Part shown: positions 24,530-34,815 of the stretch, piece after piece | Layout of the letters: each line of letters opens with the position of its first letter | How positions within the stretch are numbered: the stretch's first letter is position 1 | Source: JAIOQJ01 sp963718635 | GTDB taxonomy: Bacteria; Planctomycetota; Planctomycetia; Gemmatales; Gemmataceae | Assembly: GCA_963718635.1 (NCBI GenBank) | Contig: OY970367.1 | Location: forward strand, 3,968,001 to 4,032,000 | Direction of reading: 5' to 3' | Length of the DNA: 64,000 nt | Notes under the pieces: generated by a model | Told to the model about the DNA's origin: nothing | Database searches by the model: none | The model's input: only the letters and a program-made list of their open reading frames with translations | Program-made: the position numbers and the translations under genes

Positions 24530-26482
24530 TTACTTCTCCCTTGCCCGCTTCGAAACTTCCTGCTGGCGTTTGGTTATCTCCTTAATGCGCTCGGATTCCG
24601 CTTCCAGGCGGCGAGCGGCCTCGGCTACCTCGAGCTCTGTCTTGATGATTTTTTGTCGTATATCCGATCGTCCCGGCTCGCGACCCGGGCTTGGATCGCA
24701 ATCGAAAACCTCGACGAAATAGGAAATTCGATCGTTCAACTCGAGCGGACCTTCGGTTCCATCTTCGCGCTTCTTGGTAATCTTGTTCGTGTCAATCTCG
24801 AAGAACCCGCCCCCTTGCAGCCGGTCGGCACTGGCCGTGAAGGGAACCTGGTTGTTCAACGTTCGCGACTGATACACAAGGTTTGCGAAGCTGATCGTGT
24901 CAAAATTGAATTCACCGGTCTGCTCGGTTGCGGGCACTTCCGTTAAGACGAGGTAGTGCATCGTCGGGAGGTCGTTGATCATATAAACGAGGCGCGCGGG
25001 ATTGATAAGCCGATTTTCCTCGGCCGCTCGGCGGTAGGGCGTGCAGATGCCGATATCCGAGCGAGCCCGATACTCGACCCGGAACTTGCCGCCGATAGGC
25101 ACGGGCATCCCTTCGAAGATTTCGTCTTCCAACTTCGGGTTGCCGCGAATGGTTTCGTTTTCGGGAATGAGCTTAACGACCGGTATCTCCGGCTGTTGCA
25201 CTTCGATTGAGCCGCGCGGATTGTCGGCGCTCGTGAAGCCACTCTGATCGATCACTGACACTTTGTACGACGACCATTTCGACAGGCCGCGTTCCAAAAC
25301 GAGGCTAAATGGGCTAGATTCGGCCGGGTGGCGTGTTTCGTTTCGGCCGTCGGAGGCCACGATTTCTTCATCAAGAAGTTTCATCGGGTGACTTTCCGCG
25401 ACGAACTCCTCACCCTTGGCATCGAGCTGACAGAGCATCAGCGTGGCCTCAGCAAGCGGCTTTTGCGAAAAAATCCGAACGTGCGCTTGCGAGCCATCGA
25501 AGGCTTTGATGTTCTTGTTGCTTGTCTGCGACTCAGGCCGGCCCGGCACATAGGCAGGCGCCTGAATCCAGACAGCATCAATGGTGATCTGGGGCCTGGC
25601 TTCAAAAACGACTTCATCGGATTTCGACGAACGACCGTCTGCCAGCCGTGCTCGATAGGAGAAATTGCGCGAAGAGTGAGGCACCTTTGCTTTGAACGAC
25701 GCACGATTCGGGGAAAACTCGGTTTGATCGTCCCAGACCAGTTCACATTCGTCACGGTGGTCGTTCTCGGAACTTTGGTAGACGACGGTTCCTTTCATCT
25801 CTTTGGTCAGCCTGCCTGCTTGACTGGTTACGTCGTAACGGACGATCACTTCATCGCCCGCCGGCCAAGGATTTTTCTTTGTAGTAGTGACAAGAGTAAT
25901 GTCGCGAGGTATTGGCAAGTCAGACAGCAACTGCCGTTGTGCCAGCACGGAAAGCGTTGCGGGCCCAAAATAAACGAGCAAGCAGACAACCACTAGCAGA
26001 GGCCAGGCAATCAGTCCGAGACTCCATTTCAGGCGTCGGCTGTCTGCCAGCGACTTCATGTCGTGCTTGCCGGCTATCGACTCCGCTTCTTCGGTGACTA
26101 TGCGGATTAGCTGCGGCGACATACCGGCAGTTTGTGCATCCTGATGATTCAACTGAATAGCCGTTACCAGGCGATGATCGAACTCCGGGATCCGTTCTTC
26201 CACGCGACGGGCCAAGCGAACGAGAGACGGCCCTTTCGCCCACGGCAGCACGATCCAGAAAAGGCCCGCCACTGAAAGCGCGACCAACTGAAGGAACATC
26301 AAAGGCATACGCACATACATGGGCGTATCGCGAAAGCGATCAATCACCCAGTCAGTGATGACTGCGACGGCAAACAGCGTCAGCGCGAACGCCAGCCAGC
26401 GCGTGATGCCCCAGATAACCTGAAAGGCCCGTTCACGCCCGCGCAAGCCCGATAGTTTGGCAAGACTGATAGTCGGTGTCAT
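24530..26482 (-). CDS. DUF4175-like membrane protein of the MoxR/VWA cluster
   Basis: 650 residues. Three N-terminal hydrophobic segments are visible (around ITRWLAFALTLFAVAVITDW, MFLQLVALSVAGLFWIVLPW, and LIAWPLLVVVCLLVYFGPAT). A long extracytoplasmic region follows, with beta-rich Ig-like stretches (NPWPAGDEVIVRYDV, FSYRARLADG) and a C-terminal coiled coil (ELEVAEAARRLEAESERIKE). This matches proteins that end MoxR-DUF58-VWA clusters in planctomycetes and are usually named DUF4175 or simply hypothetical. The role is unknown; the helices and large periplasmic part suggest an envelope complex subunit. Confidence 0.75.
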   Translation of the reverse strand: MTPTISLAKLSGLRGRERAFQVIWGITRWLAFALTLFAVAVITDWVIDRFRDTPMYVRMPLMFLQLVALSVAGLFWIVLPWAKGPSLVRLARRVEERIPEFDHRLVTAIQLNHQDAQTAGMSPQLIRIVTEEAESIAGKHDMKSLADSRRLKWSLGLIAWPLLVVVCLLVYFGPATLSVLAQRQLLSDLPIPRDITLVTTTKKNPWPAGDEVIVRYDVTSQAGRLTKEMKGTVVYQSSENDHRDECELVWDDQTEFSPNRASFKAKVPHSSRNFSYRARLADGRSSKSDEVVFEARPQITIDAVWIQAPAYVPGRPESQTSNKNIKAFDGSQAHVRIFSQKPLAEATLMLCQLDAKGEEFVAESHPMKLLDEEIVASDGRNETRHPAESSPFSLVLERGLSKWSSYKVSVIDQSGFTSADNPRGSIEVQQPEIPVVKLIPENETIRGNPKLEDEIFEGMPVPIGGKFRVEYRARSDIGICTPYRRAAEENRLINPARLVYMINDLPTMHYLVLTEVPATEQTGEFNFDTISFANLVYQSRTLNNQVPFTASADRLQGGGFFEIDTNKITKKREDGTEGPLELNDRISYFVEVFDCDPSPGREPGRSDIRQKIIKTELEVAEAARRLEAESERIKEITKRQQEVSKRAREK

Positions 26483-26536
26483 AGGTTCGCCTGATTCTAA
26501 TGAGCTAATTAATCGTTTGACGCTCTGTCTCTACCC

Positions 26537-26752
26537 CTCGTTTGACGCTCTGCGTCGAACGTCTTAATCGACGCTCTGCGTCGTCCGCCTGTTTCCTCAC
26601 ACTCCAACATTCCTCGTTTGACGCTCTGCGTCGAACGTCTTAATCGACGCTCTGCGTCGCGTACCATCTCTCAAAAAAACAGGCAATTCTGCGAACGTCT
26701 TAGTCGACGCAGAGCGTCGATTAAGACGTTCGACGCAGAGCGTCAAACGAGG
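26537..26752. repeat. REP cluster left of the RAYT gene
   Basis: Six copies of the imperfect palindrome GACGCTCTGCGTC or its complement GACGCAGAGCGTC occur within 216 bp. Two direct copies of CTCGTTTGACGCTCTGCGTC plus GAACGTCTTAATCGACGC (at 26537 and 26613) are followed by an inverted copy ending GCGTCAAACGAGG at 26752, as in a BIME. The cluster ends 13 bp before the stop of the transposase gene. Confidence 0.9.
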
Positions 26753-26765
26753 GCTGACACAGTAC

Positions 26766-27299
26766 TCACCACTGTGTAACCACATTAATCAATCCCGGAA
26801 GATTGGCGTAATTTCGTGCGCTTGAGTATCTCCAGTCGATAGGCTTGTCAACATAGCCACGCTCGACAGGATTATAGTGACTGTATTCTAATTTCTGACG
26901 CAACATCTCGTCATTCTTAAGCTCGATGGGATGGCTTCCTTCTTGCCAAAGCTGATAGTCGCGGTCCAGCTTTTGTATTTTTCGATAAGACCGAAATTGA
27001 TCGAGAATTCCTTGTTCATTGCGCACTGTCAGCTGGTCGATTATTCTACGTGCTGTATACGACTTGAAATTTGCACAGTCTTTGGCCGGATCAGCCAATT
27101 TGGCTATCCAATGTAAGTGGTTTTCCAGTATGACGTATCCGAATAAAATCATGTTGCGCTCTGTCTGAAGGTATCGCCATGACTCGAAGATCGTCTCGGC
27201 GGCGAACGGCCGAGTGAACAGTGGCAGCCAGCCAACAATTGTGCACGTCATAAAATGCGGATAATTTCCCTCACCGAACCGCCAGCGATCCCGCGACAT
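26766..27299 (-). CDS. REP-associated transposase (RAYT, Y1/IS200-like HUH domain)
   Basis: 177 residues from the ATG at 27297-27299, chosen because GGAGG lies 6 nt upstream; the longer frame runs into the REP DNA. The HUH motif is His-Leu-His in ENHLHWIAK (His61, His63). The family's C-terminal signature is present (YQLWQEGSHPIEL, YSHYNPVERGYV, WRYSSARNY). RAYTs are domesticated single-strand endonucleases that mobilise or maintain REP palindromes. The gene is flanked on both sides by REP clusters, the expected arrangement. In this subgroup the usual catalytic Tyr position is not certain, so activity is unproven. Confidence 0.9.
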   Translation of the reverse strand: MSRDRWRFGEGNYPHFMTCTIVGWLPLFTRPFAAETIFESWRYLQTERNMILFGYVILENHLHWIAKLADPAKDCANFKSYTARRIIDQLTVRNEQGILDQFRSYRKIQKLDRDYQLWQEGSHPIELKNDEMLRQKLEYSHYNPVERGYVDKPIDWRYSSARNYANLPGLINVVTQW

Positions 27300-27343
27300 C
27301 GTTTGCCTCCAAATCCAGACAATCACTGTATGAATCAGGGCAA

Positions 27344-27509
27344 CTCGTTTAACGCTCTGCGTCACCACCCTCGTTTGACGCTCCGCGTCGAACGTCTTGA
27401 TCGACGCTCTGCGTCGTCTACGTATTTAGACGAGAGACAGCAATGCCGCGAACGTCTTAATCGACGCAGAGCGTCGATTAAGAGACGTTCGACGCAGAGC
27501 GTCAAACGA
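27344..27509. repeat. REP cluster right of the RAYT gene
   Basis: Five copies of the GACGCTCTGCGTC-type palindrome (some with CC for CT, one starting AACGCTCTGC) lie immediately upstream of the transposase start. The order is the same as in the left cluster: direct copies, a spacer, then inverted copies ending GCGTCAAACGA. Confidence 0.9.
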
Positions 27510-27535
27510 AGGGCGCTACGCGTCAAAACGATAGC

Positions 27536-29952
27536 TCAACTCAAATTGCTGAACTTCCGAATCAGCCATTCGAGAGTTAGTAGCCCCAGTACGGTTGCGA
27601 GCACCCACCAGCGCGTCCAAAGCAATACTTCCTTTCGCGGTGGCGGGTCGAGGTAGACGACTTGGCTTTCAATTGCACCGGGCAAATCTTTCAGATCGTT
27701 TTCGCGGTAATAACGGCCGCCGGATTGCTCCGCAAGTAGTTTAAGCGCGGGCTCATTCAAGTTGCCGGGCGCCAGCTCATCGTCGGGCGCTGACGGAGAT
27801 GCGCACCGGCAGGCCGATGGTCTCACCGCTGTTTTGCGGTTGCGGCAGCTTGAGCATATAGTCGCCGGGCTGGTCTTTGGTGATCGTTGTCACATAGAGA
27901 CCTGGTTGGCCTTCAACCGGTTGAAAGACGACTTTCTCGGCTTCTACACCTTTGGCCCCGACCTTTTCGATTGTCCCCTCGGCCTTCTCTACATCGAGAG
28001 GCCGATCGTCTTTGGTGAAGAGGCGGGCGTAGACTCGCGTCGGCTTGCCCTTTAAAAAATCGGTCTCGGCTGTCAGTTGCGTCTTGTTGCCGAGCAGGCG
28101 TGGCAGGCCAAGTTGATAAACGACCTGGCCCCAAAACCGGGCGAAGTATTTATCTTCTTCGTTGAATCGCCAGCGCCACGTTTCATCGCTGCCCACAAAC
28201 ATAACGATTCCCTTGCCATAGAATTGACGGGCGATCAACGGCATGGGTCGCTTGTTGTCTTTAGAGAGAGGCGAAGGATCTTCAACTGTCTCACTGGGGT
28301 GATCGAGCAACGATTGGGCGGCCGGCTTCAACTTCGTCACCGGATAATGCCAATACCACGCCGGCAGGTTCCTCCAGATTTCATCGTTCTCGCGCGTGGT
28401 GTCGCCGAGCATCATCACCGCCTCGCGACGGCCGAGCTCCGAGAGTTTCGGCACAAACTCGCTCGGCTTTTGATTTTCGTCGATTGCAAATTTGCGGGCT
28501 TCGAACTCAACGGGTAGAATTTTCCCAATCGGCCCCGAGAGATAACTGGCCGGGTTGTTTTGCCGGCCCGCAAGCATCACGAGGCCGCCGCCATCGTCGA
28601 CGAATTCGACGATCCATTTCCGCTGTTCCATCGTGAAATAAGCGGCATCGACATCGCCAATGATGAGCATGTCGTAGGTGAATAATTCCTTACGCGTCTT
28701 CGGGAACGTCGGCAGAAACGGCGGGCCGGCTTTGACTGTCTTCTCGTCGCCGTTCGTCAGAACGAAGGAGGGTTCAACACTCTTGATTCGATCGCTTTGC
28801 AGAGGCGCAACAGAAACTTGAACTCCCAGCGCGGTGTGTTTTCAACGCACAGAATTCGAATCTTGCTTTCAACGACGCGTACGCCAAGTGTGATCTTATC
28901 CATGTCGGCATCGCGACTCCCAGCGAGGCGGATGCTCCCTTCCAAGTCCACTTTGTTTGCAGGGCTCACATCTTCTTTTTTCGGAATGAACGAAAGCGTT
29001 TCGACGATTTCGTCTCCTTCCTTGGCGGGTACGGTCTTGGTGGCTACCACTCGACTGCCGAGTTTCACTGCCAACTCGATGTTGCCATCCTTGATTCCGC
29101 GACAAGTCCAACGGAAGGTGACAGCCACGCTGCTATCGACGATCAAAGTATCGCGCGGGTTACTCTCGAAGCTGCGCAGTTGCAAGTAACGCGACACGCC
29201 GCCGCCGACCCCATAGATGTGCAAAGGCACTTTAAGGCGAACGCATTCCCGGCCGACGTCTTCCCACGGCAGCCCGCGATCGTGATCGTTTTCCAGTCCA
29301 TCGGTGGCAATAACGATGGCCGTGGGCAGCTCGTTGTCGTCGCGCTGCAAGATCTGGCCGATGGAATAAAGCAGGGCCGTCTTCGATTCGTTCGCTTCGA
29401 GCTTCTTGGTCCAATCGACGCCGGCGCCGTGGATTTGCGAGCCAAAGAGGAATTCCTGCAAAGGCGCTGTCTTTCGCAGGCGCTCGCGCAGATCGAGCCG
29501 AGGATTGGAGAAGGCGGCCATCACCAATTCCGCACGTGATGGCTTTCGTTCATTCTCGGGTATTCGCGCTTCTTCGTCGGACGACAGCGTCAATTCGTGA
29601 TCGGGGGCGAAAACATCGTGGGCGATGCCGTTGCGGACAATGTCAGCTTGGTTAGGCCGAGGATCACGCTGATTCATGCTTTGCGAATTATCCACGAGCA
29701 ACACGACGCCACGAGGCTTAGTTGCGGCATCCTCACTGACGAGCACCGGCTTGCGCAGCAAGAGCACAATCGAAATAATGGTCAAAGGCGCAAGAAGCCC
29801 ATGATGATACGCTGAGCCGGATGCAATTTCATCGATTCGCGAAAATAGACTGCCGCTACCGCAACGACGCCCAACACCATGAGCGGATAAGCAATCCATG
29901 GCGACATGCTGCCGCGGAAAACAACGTTCGGCAGCCAGGATCCATCGAGCAT
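27536..29952 (-). CDS. VWA-domain membrane protein, three apparent frameshifts
   Basis: About 805 residues when joined. From the ATG at 29950-29952 (MLDGSWLPNVVFRGSMSPW) the frame encodes two membrane helices. A lost base near 29785 moves it to PLTIISIVLLLRKPVLV and the VWA domain (GVVLLVDNSQSMNQRDPRP, the MIDAS DxSxS). A lost base near 28795 moves it to RIKSVEPSFVLTNGDEK and a glutamine-amidotransferase-like region (DMLIIGDVDAAYFT). An extra base near 27790 moves it to PDDELAPGNLNEPALKLLAE and a final membrane helix. All pieces align in order, so this is one locus. It follows the other VWA gene in the MoxR cluster and probably belongs to the same envelope complex. Confidence 0.8.
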
Positions 29953-30078
29953 ATTCGATCTCTTCGTATTGATTCAAAATATTCTTGTAAGGTGGGTGAA
30001 GGCTTTGCGCAACCCACCCGTTTACCGAACTATTACGTGCCTCAAATACTTTTGACAAAGCACAGCCGCGGTGGTCAC

Positions 30079-30137
30079 ACTAACCCGAAGCGTAAGCGAG
30101 GGAACGGCTCGCTCCCTCGCTTACGCTTCGGGTTAGT
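30079..30137. repeat. Perfect 25-bp inverted repeat between the two VWA genes
   Basis: Arms 30079-30103 and 30113-30137 (starting ACTAACCCGAAGCGTAAGCG) pair without mismatch around a 9-nt loop. It lies between the VWA genes, 24 bp from the stop of the upstream one. It is the same family as 24024-24096. Confidence 0.85.
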
Positions 30138-30160
30138 GCGACGATCGGATCGCGAAAACC

Positions 30161-32396
30161 TCACCACGCGCGCCCGCAGAACCACGCAAACAACGTTTCG
30201 CCCAAAGCGAAAATGAGCAGAGCCGTTAACGCCCAAATCGTCCATTCATTGCGCGAACGTTCCGTTCCCGAAAACGACGAACCATCGAAACCGGTGACTA
30301 AATGCACCGGTTTGAAACCGAGCTGGTCGTCGATTCGATCGTCGTCCAATGGCTCCAAATTTTCGGTTTCACGAGTGTCGGGATTGAAGACCAGGCGATC
30401 GGTTTCTTTGCCATCGTCGGACACGATCTGATAGACCCCGGCCATCGAGGTATCAAAAGCCCCCAGGCGAAGCCGACCTTCGACGTCTTTGGGTCTGCCC
30501 AAATACGTTCGTTCGCCGTCGGGTCTAATCACCGAGTATGACTTTTGTCCTTCGGGCGGCGCCCAGCGCAGCGGCTGTCCCGCGGTGAGGTTATACGCGG
30601 CGCTCGATTGTTCCACCATCTGCGCGATCGAGCCATTGATGAAAGGGACGAACGCATAAGTCTTGAACAAGTCGCTCCAACTCGGATCAACTGAAGTAGT
30701 CAGGAACATCACACTGCCGCTGCCGACATTTTTGCTCAGCAACATCGGGCGTCCATTGGTAAAGCGCAACAGCACTCGGCCCAGATCAGCTTTATTCACG
30801 GCTGTCTTGGGATCCTCAACCGGTGTGATGGCGGCCGTATAAGCCACGGCCAGGCGAGTCAAAGGATGGTTGCCCTGCTCTTTGAGTTTCGCCAGAAACG
30901 AATAAATATCAATAGTGGAGAGATCGGGAGCAAAAAGATCGTCCTTCGGCGCGAGCAGCGGGCCGGTGTCAAGCAAAGGCGCCGGCAGAAGGCTGCCGAA
31001 GGTTGCATTGTAATCGGCAGCTACTACTTGGTTGCCGGTCGAAATAAATAGTCCCTTGCCCGAACGGACAAAGGCATCTAGGGCGCCGGTGAATTCCTCA
31101 TGCAAATGCTTGGCGGCGACATTGACCAGAACACACACATCCTGATCGGCCAGCGCCTCCAGCCCCCGCCGCCTCCGGAGGAATCACCGTGAGCTTCACG
31201 TGGTACGAATCGCGCTTGTCTTCATATACAGGCAGCAATGCATGCGCGATTTGAAACGAGCCTGCTTTGCTCGGATCGCTGTCGTTCGGCGTGCCATCGA
31301 CGATCAGCACGCGAATTTTTTCATGCACGAGCACGACACGGCTGAACTGGTCGTCTTCTTTGATTCCATCCTGGTTGGCGTGCGCGTTGGTCTCCGCTCC
31401 CTTTTCATTTTCTTTCTTGTCGGAATCCTCGTTAATGCGAGCGGTGATCACCTGCCAGCTCGCCTTTTCGAATTTGCCGTTCACTGTCGCCGACTTTGTC
31501 TCGCCGGCTTCCACTCGGCCAATGGCCACGGTGTCTTTGCTGAATTTCTTTTGACCGTCTACTGTTAGGGATAAAGTTAAATTCTCCACAGGCTTCGAGC
31601 CACTGTTGCGCAAGAGAACCGTATACGAAACGGACGAGCCAACACTTGGAATTTCAGTCTGCGGCAGGATGCCCATCACGGCCACGTTACTAACATCCTT
31701 GTCCGCACAGCGCACCAGATAGAGAGTCGCCTGGGCTTTGATCTCCTCACATTTGGCGCGAATAGCAGTCGATTGGCGATCCCAGCCCGAGCGCTGCATA
31801 TCGCTGATGAGATAGACTTCCTTGCTGGCGCCGGTCGTCGTGCTGAAGGCAGACACGGCCTCGCGAAAGCCCGCTTCAAAGTCGGTCGATAAACTTGACA
31901 CTTTGAGGTTTTTAATCAGGTGCCGAGCTTGGTCCAGATTGCTGGGCGAATGCGGCCCTAAGTTCGATGCCTTGTCCGAACAAGAGATAATCTGAACCGT
32001 GGAATTCGACGGCAGGTTTTCGATGACTTTGATCGCCGCTTCTTTGGCCTTGTCTAACCTCGTTGCCGTCTCGGTCTCGCCCGCGCTCATGCTGTACGAC
32101 GTATCGATCACGATAATTGCATCGACGCTTTCACCCCGCCCTGCCCCGCCCGTCAACGACTTCGAAGCAGGCCTAGCCAAAGCGAGTGCAAGCAGGGCGC
32201 ACACCAAGGCGCGCAAGATCAGCAATACCAGTTCCTGAAAGCGCAAGCGGCGTGAAGTCTGCTCGATTGATTGGCGTAAAAATTTCATCGCCGCCCAGGG
32301 CATGGGCCGATAGCGCGCACGATAGAAAAAGTGCAATACGATTGGGATGCCCGCCGCGAGCAAACCAAAGAGCATTAATGGATTGAGGAATGTCAT
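30161..32396 (-). CDS. BatA-like VWA-domain membrane protein, one apparent frameshift
   Basis: About 744 residues when joined. The start MTFLNPLMLFGLLAAGIPIV leads into the BatA-type N-terminal helix pair (LHFFYRARYRPMPWAAMKFL). A second helix (LVLLILRALVCALLALALAR) and the VWA domain follow (DAIIVIDTSYSMSAGETETA, MIDAS DxSxS), then a beta-sandwich region. Near 31160 an apparent extra base in a G/C-rich run moves the frame from VTVIPPEAAGA to LEALADQDVCVLVNV. The protein continues to a C-terminal helix (WALTALLIFALGETLFAWFC). It lies 40 bp after the DUF58 gene. BatA/VWA proteins are usually MoxR-assisted envelope proteins. Confidence 0.85.
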
Positions 32397-32436
32397 ATTT
32401 CAAGTTCGCCTGCGGCTTGCCGCTAACCGTGTCGAT

Positions 32437-33324
32437 TCATCGCCCTGTTTGCAGCCGTCGCACGAGATATTCGCTCAAAGGCACTTCGAGGGGCTTGGAG
32501 GTATCCATCAACACATACTCAACGCGATAGGCCTCACAGCCTTTGCGCAATTCCGCCAGATAGGCTTGCACCACTTTGAGGTAATTGGGCCGAATCAAAT
32601 GAGGACGCGTCTTCAATTCTTCCAACTCCTCCATGCCGTCGAATTTGAGATTCCCGGTAAAGGGAAACTGCAATTCATCGTGATGCATGATATGAAACAG
32701 CGTGACATCGTGCCCTTGGAACCGCAGGTGGCGCAGGCCGGTGAGAATCGATTCCACTTCATCAAAGCAGTCCGAAATCAAGAATACCATGCCGCGTCGT
32801 CGGAAGAGCTCGGCCGATTGTTGCAGCAGGGGGCCCATTGATGTCTTTTCGACAGGCTTAGTCTCTTCGAGCATGTGGACGATGGTGTTAATGTGCCCCA
32901 TCTGGCCGCTCACCGGCAATTGGGCCCGGAACTTGGAATCAAAGACATTGAGACTCACGCAATCGCGCTGACGAATAATCATATAGGCCAGCGTAGCGGT
33001 CAGTAATTTGGCATATTCGAGCTTGTTGGTCTCGCCTTCGCCATAGAGCATCGACTTGGAGCCATCGAGCAACAGATGAGCGATAAAGTTCGTTTCTTGC
33101 TCGTACTGCTTGATCGTATAACGCTCGGAACGGCCGTAGCCTTTCCAGTCGATATGGCGAATGTCGTCGCCTGGCGTATACTCGCGATGTTGCACGAATT
33201 CAACAGAGAAGCCGCGAAACGGAGACTTATGATCGCCCACTCTCAAGCCTTCGACGATCATGCGCGCTTTGAGGCCTAGCGCTTCCGCCCGGGAGAGGAT
33301 ATTCGGTCTTAGATAGATAGCCAT
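32437..33324 (-). CDS. DUF58 protein of the MoxR cluster
   Basis: 295 residues, no membrane helix. The diagnostic block REYTPGDDIRHIDWKGYGRS occurs around residues 47-66, followed by a VWA-like fold with LLLDGSKSM (a partial MIDAS) and VFLISDCFD. DUF58 proteins almost always stand next to MoxR ATPases and VWA membrane proteins, as here. They are thought to be adaptors, but no biochemical role is settled. Confidence 0.92.
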   Translation of the reverse strand: MAIYLRPNILSRAEALGLKARMIVEGLRVGDHKSPFRGFSVEFVQHREYTPGDDIRHIDWKGYGRSERYTIKQYEQETNFIAHLLLDGSKSMLYGEGETNKLEYAKLLTATLAYMIIRQRDCVSLNVFDSKFRAQLPVSGQMGHINTIVHMLEETKPVEKTSMGPLLQQSAELFRRRGMVFLISDCFDEVESILTGLRHLRFQGHDVTLFHIMHHDELQFPFTGNLKFDGMEELEELKTRPHLIRPNYLKVVQAYLAELRKGCEAYRVEYVLMDTSKPLEVPLSEYLVRRLQTGR

Positions 33325-33448
33325 TAAAAGTTAAACCATTGCAAATTGATACTTGCAAATTGCAAATTGCAAATTGCTATTGGGCATGTTCGATCATATT
33401 ATTAATTTTACCGCCTATCCAAGCCTGCGGTCGCCATCGATCTTCTTT

Positions 33449-33652
33449 AGGCTGAAAGCCTGTAGGATTACAGCCCAGGACAAGCGCTCGCGCCGCCCTG
33501 GGGAAGCATGGCCACCACCCTTGCACTCTGAAAGAGTGCCGGAACCTAGGGCAGAACTTCTGCACTCTTTCAGAGTGCGATTAGCAGATGAATCGTTTCC
33601 CAGGGCGGCGCGAAGCGCTTGCCCTGGGCTGATTTCCTCCAGGCCTTCGGCC
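33449..33652. repeat. Nested inverted-repeat structure between DUF58 and MoxR genes
   Basis: Three levels pair in this 204-bp stretch. An outer short pair (AGGCTGAAAGCCT near 33449, AGGCCTTCGGCCT near 33640) encloses long arms, CAGCCCAGGACAAGCGCTCG onward at 33471 and its complement ending GCGCTTGCCCTGGGCTG at about 33631. Inside are two hairpins, GCACTCTGAAAGAGTGC (33523-33539) and GCACTCTTTCAGAGTGC (33562-33578), which are each other's reverse complement. Confidence 0.85.
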
Positions 33653-33660
33653 TGAAAACA

Positions 33661-34680
33661 CTAAGCTCCTTGAAATTGCTTAGCCGCCGTTTTTACCAGC
33701 TGCTTAATCACGTCTTCAATCGTGATTCCTTCGCTTTGGGCAGCAAAATTCAGGATCAATCGATGCCGAAGAATCGGCGTCGCGACGGCAACAACATCGT
33801 CGCCGGACACGTGATTGCTGCCGCGTAGAATCGCGTGAGCTTTGGCTGCCAGAATCAGATTCATACTGGCGCGGGGCCCAGCGCCCCAGGTCAGCCATTT
33901 CTGCACGAAGTCAGCCGCTTCGGGCGTGCCGGGTCGTGATAGACGGGTGATGCGCTTGGCGAACGCGAACACCACATCCGAGACCGGCACGCGACGGACC
34001 ACCGATTGCAGGGTGATAATGTCATCGCCATGCAGCACCGGCGAAACGGTCGTTTTTGACTCGGAGGTTCCCATGCGCATGATCTGTTCTTCTTCCGCAT
34101 CGGTCGGGTAATCGACCTTGATGAGAAACAAGAAACGATCCAGCTGCGCTTCGGGGAGCGGGTAGGTGCCTTCCTGTTCAATGGGGTTTTGCGTAGCCAA
34201 CACGAAGAACGGGTTCTTCATCGGGTGATCGACGCCGCCGATGGACGCCTTGCGTTCCTGCATCGATTCCAGCAACGCTGCCTGCGTCTTGGGGGGCGTG
34301 CGGTTGATTTCGTCGGCCAGCACGATATTCGCGAAGATCGGCCCGGGCAGGAATTTGAACATGCGCTGTTTGGTCAGCGGATCGTCCTGGATGACTTCCG
34401 TGCCGGTAATGTCGGAAGGCATCAAGTCGGGGGTGAACTGGATGCGCTTGAACGACATATCGAGCGATTGGGCGAGCGTGCTCACCATCAATGTCTTCGC
34501 GAGGCCGGGCACGCCCATCAGCAGCGCGTGGGAACGGCAGAAGATGGCCATCAGCAGCTGATCGAGAACGGCCTCCTGCCCGATGATGATCTTTCCCACT
34601 TCCTTGCGTAAACGTTTGTGGGCGTCACGGAGCTTTTCGAGGGCTTCGCTATCGTTGCCGTCACCGGTCGGGTTAGCCAT
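33661..34680 (-). CDS. MoxR-family AAA+ ATPase
   Basis: 339 residues with the MoxR form of the P-loop, GVPGLAKT (residues 56-63), Walker B IVLADEINR (119-127), sensor region FFVLATQNPIEQEGTYPLPE and the AAA lid domain. MoxR ATPases act as chaperone-like remodellers of VWA-containing proteins. It is the first gene of the minus-strand cluster, with DUF58 and the two VWA genes downstream after a 336-bp gap that holds the nested inverted repeats. No signal peptide, so cytoplasmic. Confidence 0.95.
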   Translation of the reverse strand: MANPTGDGNDSEALEKLRDAHKRLRKEVGKIIIGQEAVLDQLLMAIFCRSHALLMGVPGLAKTLMVSTLAQSLDMSFKRIQFTPDLMPSDITGTEVIQDDPLTKQRMFKFLPGPIFANIVLADEINRTPPKTQAALLESMQERKASIGGVDHPMKNPFFVLATQNPIEQEGTYPLPEAQLDRFLFLIKVDYPTDAEEEQIMRMGTSESKTTVSPVLHGDDIITLQSVVRRVPVSDVVFAFAKRITRLSRPGTPEAADFVQKWLTWGAGPRASMNLILAAKAHAILRGSNHVSGDDVVAVATPILRHRLILNFAAQSEGITIEDVIKQLVKTAAKQFQGA

Positions 34681-34815
34681 AATCGGGAATCTCGTGAAAT
34701 TCGAAACGTGAGGAATCGAAGGCAGGAAGTATTGTTATAGCCGAAGGGGTAGCCAAACGCCAAATTGAAAATGGGTAAGAAGCGGGAAATATGCTGAATT
34801 GTTTTGGTTCTTGAT

